Origin: Acidobacteriaceae bacterium
GTDB taxonomy: Bacteria; Acidobacteriota; Terriglobia; Terriglobales; Acidobacteriaceae
Length of the DNA stretch: 6,630 nucleotides
Reading direction: 5' to 3'
NCBI GenBank assembly: GCA_030838305.1
Contig: JAUTWY010000120.1
Location: forward strand, 1 to 6,630
The translations under genes and the position numbers were made by a program. Shown in pieces: positions 1 through 6,266 of this stretch; the stretch's first letter is position 1; the number at the start of each line of letters is the position of its first letter. The notes beneath the pieces were generated by a model that was not told the origin of the DNA, made no database searches, and saw only the letters and a list, made by a program, of their open reading frames with translations.

Positions 1-786
1 AAATGGTTTCATCATCGTGCCAAAATTTTCCCGCAGCCCGGAAGCCTGACTGGCTGCTACTCCGAAGGCCCGCGCGGTGTGCACCGCATCCAAGCCTTTC
101 AGCTTGGCGCAGGCGGCGGCACTGCCAAAAACTCCACAAGTGCCGGTTGAGTGAAATCCATCTTCATAATGCCGGGGCGAAATGGCCTCGGCGATCTTGC
201 ACTCGACTTCGACCCCGCTGTGGTAGGCGACCAGCAAATCTTTCCCACTCTTACCTTCGACTTCTGCAATAGCCAGCGCTGCTGGAAGCACAGGTACGGT
301 TGGATGAGTCAGCAGCCCGTATACCCGGTCTTTGGCCGAGGCGAGTTGCGTGTCGTCGAAGTCATCAACGTGAATCGCGACCCCGTTAGCGAAGGCGGCG
401 AAGCGGGCGGGAAGCCGCACTGCCGATCCCAGCACCGCCGCGCCGCCACTTGGGGGAAAACCTAAGGGTTTAAAATATTCCTGAATCAGTTTCCAGGTCT
501 CGGCCTTGGACCCGCTGAGCGCGAGCCCCAGACCATCCAGAATCGATTTCTTTCCGAGTTCGAGCGTTTCGCTGGGGACGTCGGCGAGCTTCAGGTTCAC
601 GACAAACTCCGCCGTATGCGCCGTCAAATTCTTTACTTGTGGGAAGCTCGCCTCAGCCGATGCCTGGGACGCAGACGCATTCTGGGCGCTCGCAAACTTT
701 GTTCCGGAAGCTCCCAGAATTCCTAACGAAGCTGCCGTCCCTGCTGCATTCCTCAAAAATGCCCGCCTCTTCATTTCGCTGCTCAT
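1..786 (-). CDS. MmgE/PrpD family protein with Tat-type signal sequence (3' end outside window)
   Basis: The reading frame is open from an ATG at 786-784 to the left edge, giving 262 N-terminal residues of a family whose members are usually about 450-500 residues long. Residues 5-34 form a twin-arginine signal: KRRAFLR, a small-residue hydrophobic stretch to about residue 29, then an ASA|Q cleavage-like site at 32-35. The mature part matches the MmgE/PrpD fold: SILDGLGLALSGS (81-93), DDFDDTQ (141-147), THPTVPVLPAALA (160-172) and GFHSTGTCGVFGSAA (210-224). Known members are 2-methylcitrate dehydratase (PrpD) and cis-aconitate decarboxylase. The Asp of the DFDDT block and the His of THP, used by the decarboxylase, are present. 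Between these blocks is a roughly 12-residue insertion, and the DDTH-like His is Gln147. The exact substrate cannot be assigned. A second ATG at 774-772 (MKRRAFLR) is an equally good start, as neither has a strong ribosome binding site. The gene is divergent from the two-component operon. Confidence 0.9.
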   Translation of the reverse strand, partial: MSSEMKRRAFLRNAAGTAASLGILGASGTKFASAQNASASQASAEASFPQVKNLTAHTAEFVVNLKLADVPSETLELGKKSILDGLGLALSGSKAETWKLIQEYFKPLGFPPSGGAAVLGSAVRLPARFAAFANGVAIHVDDFDDTQLASAKDRVYGLLTHPTVPVLPAALAIAEVEGKSGKDLLVAYHSGVEVECKIAEAISPRHYEDGFHSTGTCGVFGSAAACAKLKGLDAVHTARAFGVAASQASGLRENFGTMMKPF

Positions 787-946
787 ATAACGTCACCAAT
801 CATTTCAGTTCGTTCTTAAATATCTGGCCGTCTTCCATTCGCGTCTGCCGGCACTTGCACTAGCTACGCCAAACCAACCGCGGACGATGTGGATTGAGCG
901 GGAGCGCGCAAAAAGCAGTAACCCGGAGCCATATCTCTTTGCGGCA

Positions 947-966
947 GTCAATCGTGGCGGGTTGAC
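947..966. promoter_or_regulatory. Operator-like inverted repeat in the divergent intergenic region
   Basis: The arms GTCAATC (947-953) and GGTTGAC (960-966) are inverted copies around a 6-base centre, with one T-G mismatch/wobble pair in seven. The right arm overlaps the TTGACA hexamer at 962-967. Its size and symmetry fit a binding site for a dimeric regulator, and its place between divergent genes supports that. A dyad of this size can arise by chance, and OmpR-type regulators usually bind direct repeats rather than dyads, so the regulator next door is not an obvious ligand. Confidence 0.25.
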
Positions 967-1110
967 ATTAACACGCTATGAACGCCCCATGAAACATTAT
1001 TCAGGATCGTGAGACGTAGGCAAAGAATTGCAAAGCTCTAATCTAGGCTTTCTGAATAACTTTTAATCTGACTTCCTTAACGATTTCGGCAGGAAGCGCA
1101 ATATACTTGC

Positions 1111-1114
1111 AGGG
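1111..1114 (+). promoter_or_regulatory. Ribosome binding site of the response regulator
   Basis: AGGG lies 11 bases before the ATG at 1126 and is the only Shine-Dalgarno-like sequence near it. It supports this start, as does the translation, which begins directly with the beta-strand MRILMVEDE expected at the N-terminus of a receiver domain. Confidence 0.55.
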
Positions 1115-1125
1115 CGAGAAACGCC

Positions 1126-1806
1126 ATGCGCATCCTGATGGTCGAGGACGAGATAAAGGTTTCACAATTTGTGGCCCGGGGACTGGCTGAGGAGCGGTTT
1201 GCGGTGGATGTAGCCGCGGACGGCAAATCAGGCCTCGACCTGGCGACGACTTATCACTACGATCTGGTGATTCTTGATCTCATGTTGCCCGAGCTCGATG
1301 GCAGCCAGGTTCTTCGCCGCTTGCGCACGCAAAACGTTGACGTCCCGGTTCTCATTCTAACGGCGCGCGACGCGGTGGCAGATAAGGTCGGCAATTTCGA
1401 AGCCGGCGCCGACGACTACCTTACCAAGCCCTTCGCCTTCGCCGAACTGCTGGTGCGGGTGAAAGCATTGCTGCGGCGCGGGCCGGTGACTCGCAGCAGC
1501 GTGGTGCGCGTAGCCGATCTCGAACTCGACCGCCTCGCGCAGCAGGTGCGACGCGCTGGAAAACGGATTGACCTGACCGCGAAAGAATTTTCCCTGCTCG
1601 AATATCTCATGTCCAATGCCGGCAGAGTGCTGTCGCGAACCATGATTATCGAGCATGTGTGGGATCACAGTTTCGACGGCATCACCAACATCGTTGACGT
1701 GTACGTGCGCCATCTGCGCAGTAAAGTGGACGACGCTTTCGATCCCAAATTAATTCGCACGGTGCGCGGTGTTGGCTACACGCTGAGCCATGGAGCGCAG
1801 CCATGA
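1126..1806 (+). CDS. Two-component response regulator, OmpR/PhoB (winged-helix) family
   Basis: This 226-residue protein has the normal two-domain length for the family. Residues 1-118 are a receiver domain with the acidic pair E7-D8, the phosphoacceptor Asp51 in VILDLMLPELDG, the switch Thr79 in LILTARD and the conserved Lys101 in YLTKPF. Residues about 127-222 are a C-terminal winged-helix DNA-binding domain, seen in LTAKEFSLLEYLMSNAGRV (150-168), the recognition-helix region NIVDVYVRHLRSKVD (188-202) and the terminal RTVRGVGYTL hairpin (211-220). It should be phosphorylated by the kinase encoded just downstream and act as a transcription factor. The receiver resembles CusR/CopR (metal response) and TctD (tricarboxylate response) regulators. 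The TctD comparison is attractive because a citrate-type transporter follows, but the sequence alone does not separate them. Its stop overlaps the start of the kinase gene. Confidence 0.96.
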   Translation: MRILMVEDEIKVSQFVARGLAEERFAVDVAADGKSGLDLATTYHYDLVILDLMLPELDGSQVLRRLRTQNVDVPVLILTARDAVADKVGNFEAGADDYLTKPFAFAELLVRVKALLRRGPVTRSSVVRVADLELDRLAQQVRRAGKRIDLTAKEFSLLEYLMSNAGRVLSRTMIIEHVWDHSFDGITNIVDVYVRHLRSKVDDAFDPKLIRTVRGVGYTLSHGAQP

Positions 1807-3248
1807 ATACCCGCTCTTTGCGCTTTCGAATCACCGTCTGGTATGCCAGCTTGCTTGCCGGAACGCTCATTCTATTTGGCGCGTCCGTCTATTTGGGACT
1901 GGAGCGATACCTGGATTGGACCCTGCAGCGCGCGCTGGCCGTGGAGTGCCGCACCATCGCCACCCAGTTGCTCTCTCAATTTCCGGCCAAGGACACGGCA
2001 TGGCTGGGGCGTGAAATCAATGAAGACTATGCCCCTGAAGTGAACGGGCTCTTTATTCGTGTCTCTCGCCAGGGCACAGGCGTGGTCTATCTTTCGGGCG
2101 CCCCCAAAGATGGCACCTTTGACCCTTCGCACATTCCGTTTCCCAGCGAGAAGGAAATGGACGGTTCCCGCAAACTGCAATTCGATTTCGGCAACCGCCT
2201 GCTGATCAACTCGATGACTTTGGCCATGCCAAACGGCAAACGCTTCATCGTCGAAAGCGGCGCGCCCTACCATCAGATTGAAGTCGCGCTGCATGGGCTT
2301 TTGTTGACCTTTGCGATCTACATGCCCTTTGTCGTGTCACTCGCTGTGGCCGGCGGCTACTGGCTCATGCGGCGCTCGCTGCAACCGGTGGACGAGATCA
2401 CGAAAAGAGCGGAGGGCATCACCTCGACAAACTTGAGCGAGCGCCTGCCCGTCATACGCACGGGCGACGAGTTGGAGCGGCTCTCCAAGTCGCTCAACCG
2501 AATGATCGAGAGGCTGGATAACGCCTTCCAGCACATCAACCGTTTTTCCGCCGACGCTTCTCATGAGTTGCGAACACCTTTAACCATTCTTCAGCTGGAA
2601 CTGGAAGGCATTGCCCAGAACCATCGCAGAGATGTCTCGCTGGGAGAGCAAATCGGCAGCGCTCTGGAAGAAACGCACAGGATGTCGCGAATTGTCGAGA
2701 GTTTGCTGACCATTTCGCGACTTGACGCCGGCGAAGTGAAGATGGACAAATCGCATCTGGATCTGGGAGAACTCGCGGCCTCGACTGCGGGCGAAATGAA
2801 GCTGCTGGCGGAAGAGAAGTCGATCAGCGTGCGCATTCAAGCCGGATTCGGCGTTGAAGTAGCGGGGGACCGGGTTCGCCTGCAGCAGGTCGTCGTAAAC
2901 CTGATCGATAATTCCATCAAGTACACTCCAAAGGGCGGCACGATTGAGGTGCGCGTTGGACGCGAGGGAAACAATGCGGTGCTCGAAGTTTCCGACAACG
3001 GCCTGGGCATTCCGGCTCACGACTTGCCCCACGTATTCGAGCGTTTCTATCGCGCCGACAAAGCCCGCTCCCGCGCCAGCGGAGGCGCAGGGCTCGGACT
3101 CTCCATTGTGAAAGCCATCTGCTCCGCTCACCACGGAGACATCCAAGTCTCGAGCCAAGAGGGCAAAGGCAGCACTTTCCGAGTGGAACTCCCGCTGCTG
3201 CAGGTTTTTGCCCACGACGGAACCGGCGCCACACTCAAAGAAACCTAA
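1803..3248 (+). CDS. Membrane sensor histidine kinase (HAMP, HisKA, HATPase_c)
   Basis: This 481-residue protein is a complete, classical sensor kinase. Transmembrane helix 1 is at about 10-32, followed by a periplasmic sensing region of about 130 residues (33-165) with no motif I can name, and helix 2 at about 166-188. A HAMP linker follows (189-242, with LQPVDEIT and GDELERLSKSLNRM). The dimerisation domain carries the phosphoacceptor His254 in ASHELRTPL. The ATP-binding domain has the N box NLIDNSIKY (Asn370), the G1 box DNGLGIP (398-404), the F box FERFYR (412-417) and the G2 box GAGLGLSIVKAI (428-439). All catalytic features are intact. The start overlaps the regulator stop as ATGA at 1803-1806, indicating translational coupling. 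The architecture is that of the CusS-like 'heavy metal sensor' group and also of TctE, so the signal could be a metal, a carboxylate or a complex of both. The next gene, 51 bases on, is a truncated transporter. Confidence 0.96.
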   Translation: MNTRSLRFRITVWYASLLAGTLILFGASVYLGLERYLDWTLQRALAVECRTIATQLLSQFPAKDTAWLGREINEDYAPEVNGLFIRVSRQGTGVVYLSGAPKDGTFDPSHIPFPSEKEMDGSRKLQFDFGNRLLINSMTLAMPNGKRFIVESGAPYHQIEVALHGLLLTFAIYMPFVVSLAVAGGYWLMRRSLQPVDEITKRAEGITSTNLSERLPVIRTGDELERLSKSLNRMIERLDNAFQHINRFSADASHELRTPLTILQLELEGIAQNHRRDVSLGEQIGSALEETHRMSRIVESLLTISRLDAGEVKMDKSHLDLGELAASTAGEMKLLAEEKSISVRIQAGFGVEVAGDRVRLQQVVVNLIDNSIKYTPKGGTIEVRVGREGNNAVLEVSDNGLGIPAHDLPHVFERFYRADKARSRASGGAGLGLSIVKAICSAHHGDIQVSSQEGKGSTFRVELPLLQVFAHDGTGATLKET

Positions 3249-3299
3249 TCCTCCATTCCTACTCGCCGTTGCGAAGCAGTTGAGACACAGAAAGCAAGC

Positions 3300-3630
3300 A
3301 TGGGAAGACCCTCATCCGGCGAGTTCGACACCGCGTCCGAACCGGCACAGATCACTTTACAAAACCGACAGCCGAAAATCTGGGCCGTCATCCGCGTCTC
3401 TAGCGGAAATTTTCTGGAGATGTATGACTTCATGGTTTTTGGCTATTACGCCGCCGCCATCGGCAACGCGTTCTTCCCCAGCGGAAATCCTTTCACTTCA
3501 TTGATGTTGTCGCTCACGACCTTTGGCGCAGGATTTCTGATGCGGCCCCTGGGCGCAATCGTTCTGGGGGCATACACCGATCGCCATGGGCGCCGCGCCG
3601 GCCTCATTCTGACTTTGAGCCTAATGTCGG
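3300..3630 (+). pseudogene. Truncated MFS citrate/tricarballylate:H+ symporter, N-terminal fragment (copy A)
   Basis: An ATG at 3300 opens a frame encoding the first 110 residues of a CitA/TcuC-like member of the metabolite:H+ symporter group of the major facilitator superfamily. Residues 27-110 match residues 24-107 of the complete copy at 4839-6185 at 73 of 84 positions, including SSGNFLEMYDFMVFGYYA and the loop 2-3 signature GAYTDRHGRR. The match stops at Ser110 (3627-3629). From 3631 the DNA is the antisense of a TonB-receptor gene, so the frame adds 31 unrelated residues before a stop at 3723-3725. About three of the twelve transmembrane helices remain, so the product should not transport. 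The N-terminal 26 residues differ from copy B. The start lies 51 bases after the kinase stop on the same strand with only a weak AGAAAG ribosome binding site, so the gene was probably the third gene of the regulatory operon. Most differences from copy B are conservative, suggesting both were under selection until recently. Confidence 0.9.
3378..3630. repeat. Imperfect inverted repeat arm (MFS copy A), partner at 5864-6116
   Basis: These 253 bases are the recognisable duplicate of 5864-6116 in opposite orientation, spanning the 84 codons shared by the two MFS copies. The DNA match is clear but broken by many third-position changes. Similarity ends sharply: copy A reads TCGG then GTCG, copy B reads TCGG then TGGG. 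The arms flank about 2.2 kb containing the truncated receptor and most of the complete transporter gene, and could serve as a substrate for homologous inversion, though divergence would lower the rate. Confidence 0.8.
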
Positions 3631-3631
3631 G
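3628..3631. other. Rearrangement junction between oppositely oriented MFS and TonB-receptor fragments
   Basis: To the left, the plus strand encodes the MFS copy A up to Ser110. To the right, the minus strand encodes the receptor up to its DYFTTR segment (Arg codon ending within 3627-3629). The two homologies meet with an overlap of about two to three bases (CGG/CCG), too short for homologous recombination and typical of end-joining or microhomology events. No insertion-sequence end, target-site duplication or added filler bases are visible. An assembly chimera cannot be excluded from sequence alone. Confidence 0.75.
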
Positions 3632-4751
3632 TCGTGAAGTAGTCTTCTCTCGTGACCTGTTGCCCGGCAAATGCAAATACCCCGTGTCGCCTGGAGGAAG
3701 GATGCTCCCGTTCGGCAAGGGATAGAAGGCCAGATAAGGAACCACAGCGGGGTCGACGGCGAACGTACCCGTCAATATCTGCCCTTGACGTGCTGCAGGC
3801 GAAAGGACTGTGTCAACGTGAGTCGTGCCGAGAGATTGCCGCAGCCCTTCGTAGTTTCCGAACAAAGACGTGCGCTCCTGAATCGTCCCGCCAGCAGTTG
3901 CGCCGAATTGATTGCGGCGGAACGGCGGTTTCACCGAATCGAAATAGTTGCGGGTATCGAGGGCACTGTTACGGAGGAATTCATAAACCGAACCATGAAA
4001 TGGACCACTGCCGGAGCGGGTGCTCGCGTTGATGATGCCGCCCGAGGAGCGTCCGTAGGCTGCTGGATAATTGCTGGTGACGACTGAGACTCCCTCCACC
4101 GCTTCAGATCCCAAGTCCACACCCAGAACGCTGCCTGGAGCCGCATTGGCATAGTCGTTGATGCTGATTCCGTCGACGATGTAGTTATTCTGTTGCGGAC
4201 GCCCTCCGGAGATGCTGATCTGTGCCCCGAAGCCGCGCTGTCCGCGGCCAGAGTTGGTGTTTGAGGCGTCCGGTTGAGTGCGGAACGCTTCGACGCCGGC
4301 TTCCAGCGTTGCTGCCTGTGTCCAGTCTCGGCCGTTGCTCGGCAGATCGCAAACAGTTTTCGCACTCACCGATCCGCCGGTCGAAGAGTCGCCTGTGTCA
4401 GCGTCCGTGCCTTCCCGCTGCAGAACCAGGTTGATGCGACGGATTACCCCAGCTTCCACCATGGCCGTTGCCGTAAACGGAGAAAAGCCTGGCAACGATG
4501 CCGTCAATTCATAGCGACCGGGGCGAGAGTTCGGGAGCGCTGAAAGCTCCCTGCTGGTTCGTCAGGACAGTTCGAGTCTCGCCCGTCGCCAGGCTTTTGA
4601 CGGAGACCATGACCCTCGGAAGCGGTGCAACGGATGGATTTGCGACTGTGCCTTCGATCTTTCCGCTGGTCTGGGCCCAAGCTGCGATAGAAGGAACAAC
4701 CCATATCAGAACCAGTGTCGTGAACAACCTGCAATGCTGTGTGCGACACAT
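3631..4751 (-). pseudogene. TonB-dependent receptor, Oar-like, N-terminal fragment with two frameshifts
   Basis: Read from an ATG at 4751-4749, this gene gives a signal peptide (CRLFTTLVLIWVVPSIAAWA, about residues 7-26), a carboxypeptidase-regulatory-like beta domain (about 31-110, with KIEGTV and LPGFSPF) and a TonB plug domain (about 115-245, with LPSNGRDWT, NNYIVDGISINDY, and SNYPAAYGRSSGGIINA). The first barrel strands follow, up to YPLPNG and DYFTTR. Such receptors sit in the outer membrane and import large substrates using TonB energy; the ligand here is unknown. One extra base in a run of four Gs at 4520-4523 breaks ELSP-GRYELTASLPG, and one base is missing near 3678-3683, breaking PPGDTG from FAGQQVTREDYFTTR. 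At 3631 the gene is cut, leaving about 373 codons of a protein usually above 1000 residues. It follows the complete MFS gene by 87 bases on the same strand. Both frameshifts are at four-base G/C runs, so sequencing error is possible, but the truncation alone disables it. Confidence 0.88.
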
Positions 4752-4759
4752 AGGTTCTG

Positions 4760-4764
4760 CTCCC
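4760..4764 (-). promoter_or_regulatory. Ribosome binding site of the truncated TonB receptor
   Basis: GGGAG on the minus strand lies 8 bases before the ATG at 4751-4749. It decides between this start and an upstream in-frame ATG at 4817, which would put 22 polar residues ahead of the signal peptide. The start at 4751 places the hydrophobic core of the signal peptide at the usual distance from the N-terminus. Confidence 0.65.
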
Positions 4765-4838
4765 GAGTTCGTTAACCCAAACGTCAACAACATAGACCTC
4801 AGCCCTGGAGACCCCATAAAAGTAGATTAAAAATTCAT

Positions 4839-6185
4839 TCATCCTGCCACGGCGGATTCCGCGTTCGAAATGGGCGGATTCGATTCGCGATCCGGTTTAG
4901 CGATCATTGCCGCGACCAACCCGCAGGCTGCGGCGGCGGACAGCCATACCCCGGGCACCGCTCGGTTGCCGGTTACGTGAATCAAGTACGTGCTCATTGC
5001 GGGAGTGAATCCGCCGAAGATGGCGGTTGCGAGGCTATAGGCGAGAGCGAAGCCAGAGGTCCGCACGCTTACGGGCATCATTTCCGTCAGGAAGACAACC
5101 ATCGCGCCGTTGTAGCTGCCATAGAGAAACGAAAACCATAGTTCTACGATCAGTAACCGCGCAAACGATGGCTCGTGCGCCAGCCAAAGCATGACCGGAT
5201 ACGCAGTCATAAGCATCGCGCAAGTGCAGGCGATGAGCAGAGGCCGACGTCCAATCCGATCGGACAGCGAACCCATCACAGGTAGCCAAAACAGGTTGGA
5301 AGCTCCGATGCACAACGTAACGACCAGGGTGTGCACCGACGCCAGATGAAGAACGGATTGTCCAAACGTCGGTGTGTATGCGGTGATCATATAAAACGAG
5401 ACCGTGGTCATGGTCACCAACATCATCCCGGTCAGCACGACTCCCCAACGGGAAATGAGCGAATGGAGTATCTCTTTCGTGTTCGGCCTGTGCTTGCGGG
5501 CGACGAACTCGTCTGTCTCTTGGAGAGAATGTCGCAGGACGAATAGGACGGGGACAATGGCACACCCTAATAAGAGGGGAATACGCCAGCCCCAAAGTGT
5601 CATCTGCAGAGGGGACAACATCGAATGCAGTCCAACTCCGACCAGCGCTGCGAACATCACTGCCACCTGCTGGCTGGCAGACTGCCAGCTGACGTAAAAG
5701 CCTTTGTGCCCAGGGGTGGCGATCTCGGACAAGTAGACCGACACACCGCCTAGTTCCATGCCCGCGGAAAAGCCTTGCAGCAGCCGGCCGAGCAGCACAA
5801 GGAGCGGAGCCAAAATTCCGATGCTCGCATATCCCGGTGTGCAGGCGATAGTGATAATCCCCACCGACATTAGTGCGAGGGTGAGAATCAGGCCAGCGCG
5901 CCGCCCATGGTGATCGGTATAAGCTCCCAGGACGATTGCGCCGACGGGCCGCATGAGGAATCCTGCTCCGAAAGTCATGAGAGACAACATCAATGATAGA
6001 TACGGAGTTCCGCTCGGGAAGAACGCGTTTCCGATGTCGGTGGCGTAATAACCGAACACCATGAAGTCATACATTTCCAGGAAGTTTCCGCTGGACACGC
6101 GCACCACCGCACCGATTTTGGCTTTGCGATCAATCGAGGTGGTCGCATGGAGCGGGCTGGCGGCAACAGTGGAATTTAAAGTCAC
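4839..6185 (-). CDS. MFS transporter, CitA/TcuC-like citrate or tricarballylate:H+ symporter (copy B)
   Basis: This 448-residue inner-membrane protein is a complete member of the metabolite:H+ symporter group, slightly longer than enteric CitA (about 430). Visible signatures are SSGNFLEMYDF (31-41), MRPVGAIVLGAYTDHHGRR (78-96, the MFS loop 2-3 motif), GRLLQGFSAGMELGGVSVYL (133-152), SEIATPGHKGFYVSWQSASQQ (153-173), WGWRIPLLLG (198-207), the second-half motif GSLSDRIGRRP (305-315) and SLATAIFGGFTP (384-395). These blocks closely follow CitA and TcuC, so a tricarboxylate is the best substrate guess, by family only. About twelve hydrophobic segments are evident. The start is a GTG at 6185 with a weak GAAGAA at 6196-6191; an in-frame TGA just upstream rules out an earlier start. 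Genes lie 81 bases upstream and 87 bases downstream on the same strand, both TonB receptors, so the three may form one transcription unit. It shares 73 of 84 aligned N-terminal residues with truncated copy A. Confidence 0.93.
   Translation of the reverse strand: MTLNSTVAASPLHATTSIDRKAKIGAVVRVSSGNFLEMYDFMVFGYYATDIGNAFFPSGTPYLSLMLSLMTFGAGFLMRPVGAIVLGAYTDHHGRRAGLILTLALMSVGIITIACTPGYASIGILAPLLVLLGRLLQGFSAGMELGGVSVYLSEIATPGHKGFYVSWQSASQQVAVMFAALVGVGLHSMLSPLQMTLWGWRIPLLLGCAIVPVLFVLRHSLQETDEFVARKHRPNTKEILHSLISRWGVVLTGMMLVTMTTVSFYMITAYTPTFGQSVLHLASVHTLVVTLCIGASNLFWLPVMGSLSDRIGRRPLLIACTCAMLMTAYPVMLWLAHEPSFARLLIVELWFSFLYGSYNGAMVVFLTEMMPVSVRTSGFALAYSLATAIFGGFTPAMSTYLIHVTGNRAVPGVWLSAAAACGLVAAMIAKPDRESNPPISNAESAVAG
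5864..6116. repeat. Imperfect inverted repeat arm (MFS copy B), partner at 3378-3630
   Basis: This is the second arm of the duplicated MFS N-terminal segment, covering Ile24 to Ser107 of the complete symporter on the minus strand. Unlike the partner arm, homology here continues into an intact gene, which shows that copy A is the broken one. Confidence 0.8.
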
Positions 6186-6225
6186 AGAGATTCTTCAACT
6201 ACAGATGCGCAACTTAATCGGCTGG

Positions 6226-6257
6226 CGGGGGACCGGACCGTGAAGTCCGGCTCCCCG
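6226..6257 (-). terminator. GC-rich hairpin after the TonB receptor stop (terminator or mRNA stabiliser)
   Basis: The arms CCGGAC (6233-6238) and GTCCGG (6245-6250) pair perfectly around a 6-base loop. Beyond a bulged C at 6251, GGGGA (6228-6232) pairs with TCCCC (6252-6256), giving about 11 base pairs in all. On the minus strand it begins 10 bases after the receptor stop codon and about 40 bases before the MFS start. There is no T-run after it on either strand, so it is not a standard intrinsic terminator. It may stabilise the receptor mRNA end, attenuate read-through into the MFS gene, or cooperate with another termination factor. Confidence 0.5.
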
Positions 6258-6266
6258 ATTCCGCTG

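Larger units (their letters stand above)
787..1125. other. Divergent intergenic region between the PrpD-like gene and the response regulator
   Basis: These 339 bases separate two divergently transcribed genes, so both promoters should lie here. No stretch has coding character and I see no RNA gene. A TTGACA hexamer occurs at 962-967, but no -10 hexamer follows at 16-18 bases. A TTTAAT at 1062-1067 and a TATACT at 1102-1107 resemble -10 elements but lack a matching -35. This would fit an activator-dependent promoter, such as one autoregulated by the response regulator, but that is only an inference. The dyad at 947-966 is listed separately. Confidence 0.6.

Noticed and set aside
151..863. Plus-strand open frames opposite the PrpD-like gene
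   Set aside because: The minus strand carries clear family motifs over its whole length; the plus-strand frames are shadows with no recognisable features.
1060..1081. CTTTTAA and CCTTAAC as a PmrA/PhoP-style direct-repeat box for autoregulation
   Set aside because: The half-sites are about 14-15 bases apart rather than 10-11, match poorly, and lie in a generally AT-rich stretch.
1102..1107. TATACT as -10 element of the two-component operon
   Set aside because: No -35 hexamer is found 16-18 bases upstream, and the start point would fall near 1114, leaving the ribosome binding site at 1111-1114 largely outside the transcript.
3446..3630. Minus-strand extension of the receptor frame past 3631 as a real C-terminus
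   Set aside because: It is antisense to the MFS copy A coding sequence and lies in the frame left after the second frameshift; it has no receptor features.
3631..3725. The 141-residue plus-strand frame as a novel intact small membrane protein
   Set aside because: The last 31 residues are simply the antisense of the receptor gene read by chance; only the first 110 residues have homology.
4752..4838. Promoter or terminator between the MFS and truncated receptor genes
   Set aside because: The minus strand has an AT-rich stretch and a TTGACG, but no properly spaced -10 and no stem longer than three base pairs.
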